From assembly GCA_045656625.1 (NCBI GenBank), contig JAZORL010000165.1:1-9153 (forward strand): a stretch of DNA of 9,153 bases, written 5' to 3'. Both the position numbers and the translations under genes were made by a program. Shown here one piece after another: positions 6,146 to 9,153 of this stretch; within the stretch, counting starts at the first letter, position 1, and each line of letters opens with the position of its first letter. Below the pieces are notes generated by a model. That model had not been told where the DNA came from. It ran no database searches and saw only the letters and a list, made by a program, of their open reading frames with translations. Origin of the DNA: Scatosoma sp045656625 (GTDB lineage: Bacteria > Bacillota > Clostridia > Christensenellales > Borkfalkiaceae).

Positions 6146-6820
6146 TTACTTCTTTTTACGGGCTTGACCTTTCCCCGTCAGCTCCGCAAGCAAGCGACCG
6201 GCAGCAATCGCCTTCGCTTCCTTTTTGCTCCTACCCTCGCCGAGCGATTTTTCGCCAAGCGCACGTGCCTCACATTTGAAAATCGGCGCATGATCCTTGC
6301 CCGTTTGCCAAAAATCGTACTCCGCATCCGCTTTGCCCAAGCTTTCCAAATATTCTTTTAGTTCGCCAATGGAATTTCCCGTCGTCGTCACCACTTCAAG
6401 GTTGCCATGCGCATAGACAAACTTTTTCGCTTGCTCGTAGCCGCTATCTAAATAAATCGCCGCTGTCACCGCTTCAAACAAGCTCGATTTTGCTTTCTCG
6501 CCGATATTATACTCCCCGCCTGCCGCAAGAAGATACTGCATAATATCCAAAGCATCGACCGCCGAGTCAAGCGCATCCTTACAAACAAGCTTTTGCCTCT
6601 CTGCGGTGAGTCTGCCCTCACTCGCTGCCCGATCACGTAAAAATTGCCATTCGGTTACGACAAGCTGCAATACGCTGTCCCCCAAATACTCCAAACGCTC
6701 GTTGTTTTTTCCGCCGTAGGTGTTTGCGTAGGACGAGTGGGTAAACGCTACTTTTAATAGGTCTTTATTTTGAAACTCATAGCCAAGCTTCTTTTCTATT
6801 TCTTGGATTGGGAAGGACAT
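6146..6820 (-). CDS. rnc: Ribonuclease III
   Basis: RNase III cuts double-stranded RNA, matures rRNA and controls mRNA decay. The 224-residue product has the catalytic domain (about 1-140) and a double-stranded-RNA-binding domain (about 150-217). The signature ERLEYLGDSVLQ at 41-52 supplies Glu41, Glu44 and Asp48. The second metal-site segment reads KSSLFEAVTAAIYLD at 111-125: Glu116 is present, but the position three residues earlier, Asp in E. coli, B. subtilis and Aquifex (ADxxEA), is Ser113 here. The RNA-binding domain keeps GKDHAPIF and GRSKKEAKAIAA, and the tail is basic (KGQARKKK). The ATG at 6818-6820 follows a GGGGGA site. The gap from plsX is only 19 nt, so translation is likely linked, and smc follows 48 nt on. 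Loss of the Asp might lower or alter activity, but the rest looks intact. Confidence 0.96.
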   Translation of the reverse strand: MSFPIQEIEKKLGYEFQNKDLLKVAFTHSSYANTYGGKNNERLEYLGDSVLQLVVTEWQFLRDRAASEGRLTAERQKLVCKDALDSAVDALDIMQYLLAAGGEYNIGEKAKSSLFEAVTAAIYLDSGYEQAKKFVYAHGNLEVVTTTGNSIGELKEYLESLGKADAEYDFWQTGKDHAPIFKCEARALGEKSLGEGRSKKEAKAIAAGRLLAELTGKGQARKKK

Positions 6821-6839
6821 AGTTTCCCCCTATATAAAT

Positions 6840-7892
6840 TTAAGCTTCCGCTTTTTCTTCCGCTTCCGCCGCTTTTGCCGCAAGCTTTGCGTTCGCATCG
6901 TCGATCATCACTTTAATCTTGTCGACCAAGCCGCCGCGCGCCGCTTTCGCCGCCTGCGCAATACAAATCGCAAACGCACTCGCTTTCGAGTTGCCGTGCC
7001 CTTTTACGACCGCTTTGTTCAAACCCAAGAACATTGCGCCGCCGACCTTTTCATAGTCCATGCTGCCCTTAATGCTCTTGATAATTCCTTTCGACATGAT
7101 CGCACAAATCAAACGCCAAAGGTTTTTCTTGTACTCTCTTTTCATAATTGTGGAAATGGTCTTGCCACAGCCTTCCACCGATTTCATGGCAATGTTTCCT
7201 GTGAAACCGTCGCAAACCATTACGTCGATATCCCCGAACATCAAATCTCTGCCCTCAACGTTGCCGACGTAGTTAATCACGTCCGTTTGCTTCAAAAGCT
7301 CGTTGGCTTCTTGTTGCAAGGGCAAGCCCTTATGATCTTCCGTGCCGTTGTTCAAAAGCCCTACTCTCGGGCTTTCCAAACCGTAAACGGTTTGCGCGTA
7401 CGCAGAAGCCATGATGGCAAAATGCTGTAAGTAGGTAGGCTTGCATTCCAAGTTTGCGCCGCAGTCGCAAAGGAAGGTACCCGTGCCGCGATGGTTGGGA
7501 ATAATCGGGCAAAGCGCAGGGCGCGCCACCCCCTTCAATCTACCCAACACCAAAACGCCGGCGGTGAGCACCGCGCCCGTCGAACCGGACGTGACCAAGC
7601 CGTCCGCCTCATTGTCTTTGAGCAAACGGAACGCCACGACCGTAGACGAATCCTTTTTCGTTTTTACCGCTTTCGTCGGCACTTCTTCCATGCCGATTAC
7701 TTCCGTCGTGTGACGGATTTCCAAACGGGATTTATCGTACTTGCATTCCGCAAGCACTTCTTCGATTTGCGCCTTATCGCCGCAAAGGATTAAGTACAAA
7801 TCTTTGTCTTTGTTCAAGGCTTCTACCGAGCCCAACACTTGCTGTCTGGGAGCGAAATCGCCGCCCATTGCGTCAATTACAATTTTCGTCAT
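6840..7892 (-). CDS. plsX: Phosphate acyltransferase PlsX
   Basis: PlsX converts acyl-ACP and phosphate to acyl-phosphate, the donor PlsY uses to acylate glycerol-3-phosphate in phospholipid synthesis. It is a peripheral membrane enzyme. The 350-residue product begins MTKIVIDAMGGDFAP, the family N-terminus. Further family blocks are TSGSTGAVL at 101-109, GLLNNGTEDHKG at 178-189, VCDGFTGN at 226-233 and GGAMFLGLNKAVVKGHGNS at 284-302. The last 20 residues are an Ala/Glu/Lys tail beyond the usual end. An in-frame ATG exists 17 codons upstream (7943) but has no ribosome site and would add an unconserved leader. The chosen ATG has AAGGAA about 11 nt upstream. It follows asnS by 118 nt and precedes rnc by 19 nt. 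The acpP/fabD/fabG genes often found between plsX and rnc are missing, as is rpmF upstream. I see no FapR-type operator. Confidence 0.96.
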   Translation of the reverse strand: MTKIVIDAMGGDFAPRQQVLGSVEALNKDKDLYLILCGDKAQIEEVLAECKYDKSRLEIRHTTEVIGMEEVPTKAVKTKKDSSTVVAFRLLKDNEADGLVTSGSTGAVLTAGVLVLGRLKGVARPALCPIIPNHRGTGTFLCDCGANLECKPTYLQHFAIMASAYAQTVYGLESPRVGLLNNGTEDHKGLPLQQEANELLKQTDVINYVGNVEGRDLMFGDIDVMVCDGFTGNIAMKSVEGCGKTISTIMKREYKKNLWRLICAIMSKGIIKSIKGSMDYEKVGGAMFLGLNKAVVKGHGNSKASAFAICIAQAAKAARGGLVDKIKVMIDDANAKLAAKAAEAEEKAEA

Positions 7893-7945
7893 TGTCGTTT
7901 GTTTCCTTGCCTTATGTGTGGAATGATTTATAGATTTTTCCATAA

Positions 7946-7972
7946 TGAATTGCTTTCAACGAAAGCAATTCA
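7946..7972. repeat. Perfect 12-bp hairpin in the asnS-plsX spacer
   Basis: TGAATTGCTTTC and GAAAGCAATTCA form a perfect 12-bp stem around a 3-nt loop (AAC on the plus strand). No T-run follows on either strand, so a classical terminator is unlikely. It overlaps the rejected upstream plsX leader and would lie about 54 nt before the accepted plsX start on the mRNA. It resembles the triloop hairpins at 531-695 in form, not in sequence. Confidence 0.8.
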
Positions 7973-7979
7973 CGATTTC

Positions 7980-8012
7980 AAAACGTGGAGATGCGACGCA
8001 TATACGCGTTTT
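7980..8012 (-). other. Imperfect hairpin at the end of asnS
   Basis: The outer arms AAAACG (7980-7985) and CGTTTT (8007-8012) flank a symmetric 5-by-5 internal loop and a small inner stem ATGC/GCAT (7991-7994/7998-8001) with a 3-nt loop. The structure overlaps the asnS stop codon. On the minus strand it ends in CGTTTTG, a short T-run, so it may be a weak terminator or an mRNA 3'-end structure for asnS. Confidence 0.35.
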
Positions 8013-9153
8013 AATATTTGAGATCCCCAAAAGTACGAGGATACGGGAGCACGTCACGAATATTCGAAATCCCCGTAAGGTACATAATCATACGTTCAAA
8101 GCCCATACCGAAACCGCTGTGGGTCGTACCGCCGTAACGGCGCAAATCCAAATACCAGGAATAATCTTCGGGGTTCATGCCGAGCTCCTTGATACGGTTG
8201 ACGAGCTTTTCGTAATCGTCTTCTCTTTGCGAACCGCCGCAAAGCTCCCCGATACCGGGCACGAGCAAGTCCGCCGCCGCAACCGTCTTTCCGTCCGCAT
8301 TTTGTTTCATATAGAACGCCTTGATTTCCTTCGGATAATCGGTCAAGAACACGGGCTTTTGATATACCGTTTCCGTCAAGAAACGTTCGTGCTCGCTTTG
8401 CAAATCCTTACCCCAGAAAATGTTTTTATCATCGAATTTATCCGCATTTTGCTTCAAAATCTCGATTGCATCGGTGTAGGTCAAGCGCACGAATGCGTTT
8501 TCGGATACGTTCTTCAAACGTTCGAGCAAGCCCTTGTCTACAAATTGATTCAAGAAATTCAGCTCGTCTTTGCAGGTTTCGGAAACGTAGTTGATGATGT
8601 ATTTTACCATCGCTTCCTGCACGTCCATATCCCCTGCCAAATCGCAGAACGCCATTTCCGGCTCGATCATCCAAAATTCCGCTGCGTGACGCGCCGTGTT
8701 GGAATGCTCCGCACGGAAGGTCGGTCCGAAGGTGTATACGTTACCAAACGCCATTGCGTACGTTTCCGCGCTCAACTGCCCCGACACCGTCAAGGATACC
8801 TTTTGACCGAAGAAATCTTCTTTGTAATCGACCTTCTTGCCTTTCGCCACTTCGTCCAAATCAAGAGTGGTCACTTGGAACATTGCGCCTGCGCCTTCGC
8901 AATCGCTACCCGTCAAAATGGGGGTGTGCACGTAGACAAAACCACGGTCGTTGAAGAATTTATGGATTGCGATCGCCGCCTCGGAGCGGATTCTAAATGC
9001 CGCGCCAAAAAGATTCGTTCTCGGACGAAGGTAGGCAATTTCACGCAAAAATTCTACGCTGTGACGTTTCTTTTGCAAGGGATAATCGGGGGTCGATTCC
9101 CCTTCCACGTCAATTTTCGTCGCTTTAATTTCGTAGGGCTGTTTATTTTCAGG
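8011..9153 (-). CDS. asnS: Asparaginyl-tRNA synthetase, N-terminus cut by window edge
   Basis: AsnRS charges tRNA-Asn with asparagine using ATP. It is a class IIb synthetase active as a homodimer. The 380 visible residues (family about 430-466) lack only the first part of the N-terminal OB-fold anticodon-binding domain, and the frame stays open to the edge. YPLQKKRH at 24-31 and LRPRTNLFGAAFRIR at 42-56 mark the linker into the catalytic core. Motif 1 lies around FVYVHTPILTGSDCEGAG (72-89). Motif 2 contains FRAEHSNT and EFWMIEPEMAF (146-169). Motif 3 is GFGMGFERMIMYLTG near 347-361, followed by NIRDVLPYPRTFG. GIGELCGGSQRE and the lack of an Asp-specific GAD insertion favour AsnRS over AspRS. 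The product ends DLKY. Any T-box or promoter would lie outside the window. It is the first gene of the cluster seen here. Confidence 0.97.
   Translation of the reverse strand, partial: PENKQPYEIKATKIDVEGESTPDYPLQKKRHSVEFLREIAYLRPRTNLFGAAFRIRSEAAIAIHKFFNDRGFVYVHTPILTGSDCEGAGAMFQVTTLDLDEVAKGKKVDYKEDFFGQKVSLTVSGQLSAETYAMAFGNVYTFGPTFRAEHSNTARHAAEFWMIEPEMAFCDLAGDMDVQEAMVKYIINYVSETCKDELNFLNQFVDKGLLERLKNVSENAFVRLTYTDAIEILKQNADKFDDKNIFWGKDLQSEHERFLTETVYQKPVFLTDYPKEIKAFYMKQNADGKTVAAADLLVPGIGELCGGSQREDDYEKLVNRIKELGMNPEDYSWYLDLRRYGGTTHSGFGMGFERMIMYLTGISNIRDVLPYPRTFGDLKY

Noticed and set aside
7893..7943. Extended plsX start giving 17 more residues
   Set aside because: There is no Shine-Dalgarno site before the upstream ATG, and the family N-terminus begins at the downstream ATG.
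9106..9108. GTG as the start of asnS
   Set aside because: The frame continues upstream to the window edge with residues matching AsnRS (PYEIKATKIDVEGE), so the true start is outside.

Overview
The window is a stretch of a bacterial chromosome in which every real gene lies on the minus strand. In transcription order (right to left) it reads asnS (5' end cut off) - plsX - rnc - smc - ftsY - trmD - rbgA (3' end cut off). The plsX-rnc-smc-ftsY block, a permuted-GTPase RbgA, an FtsY with almost no acidic N-terminal domain and purine-rich Shine-Dalgarno sites (AAAGGAG, TAGGAG, AAGGA) all point to a Firmicutes relative. A Clostridia-like, probably uncultured lineage is my best guess, and it rests on gene content only. 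I see no phage, transposase, CRISPR, tRNA or rRNA.

Layout. 8011-9153: asparaginyl-tRNA synthetase, running off the right edge. 7893-8010: a spacer with a perfect 12-bp hairpin and a second imperfect one. 6840-7892: PlsX, the first step of phosphatidic acid synthesis. 6146-6820: RNase III, 19 nt downstream. 2501-6097: the SMC chromosome-condensation ATPase, with a TTG start behind a strong ribosome site. 1546-2442: FtsY, the signal recognition particle receptor, with a hairpin just before its ribosome site. 1370-1545: a 176-nt spacer with two 31-nt direct repeats. 707-1369: TrmD, the tRNA m1G37 methyltransferase. 514-706: a 193-nt spacer packed with seven short hairpins, each with a three-base loop. 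1-513: RbgA, a 50S ribosome assembly GTPase.

The genes are housekeeping functions of translation (asnS, trmD, rbgA, rnc), membrane lipid and protein targeting (plsX, ftsY) and chromosome organisation (smc). Compared with Bacillus subtilis the order is condensed: no acpP/fabD/fabG between plsX and rnc, no ffh/rpsP/rimM between ftsY and trmD, and no rplS between trmD and rbgA. The two junctions around trmD hold repeat-rich DNA instead.

The least ordinary features are in the spacers and in one enzyme. The trmD-rbgA spacer carries a duplicated two-hairpin module whose copies differ only in the loops or at one position where pairing is kept. The trmD-ftsY spacer carries an unrelated repeat. RNase III appears to have Ser where a metal-binding Asp is expected. 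I do not see a wholly new multi-gene system here.
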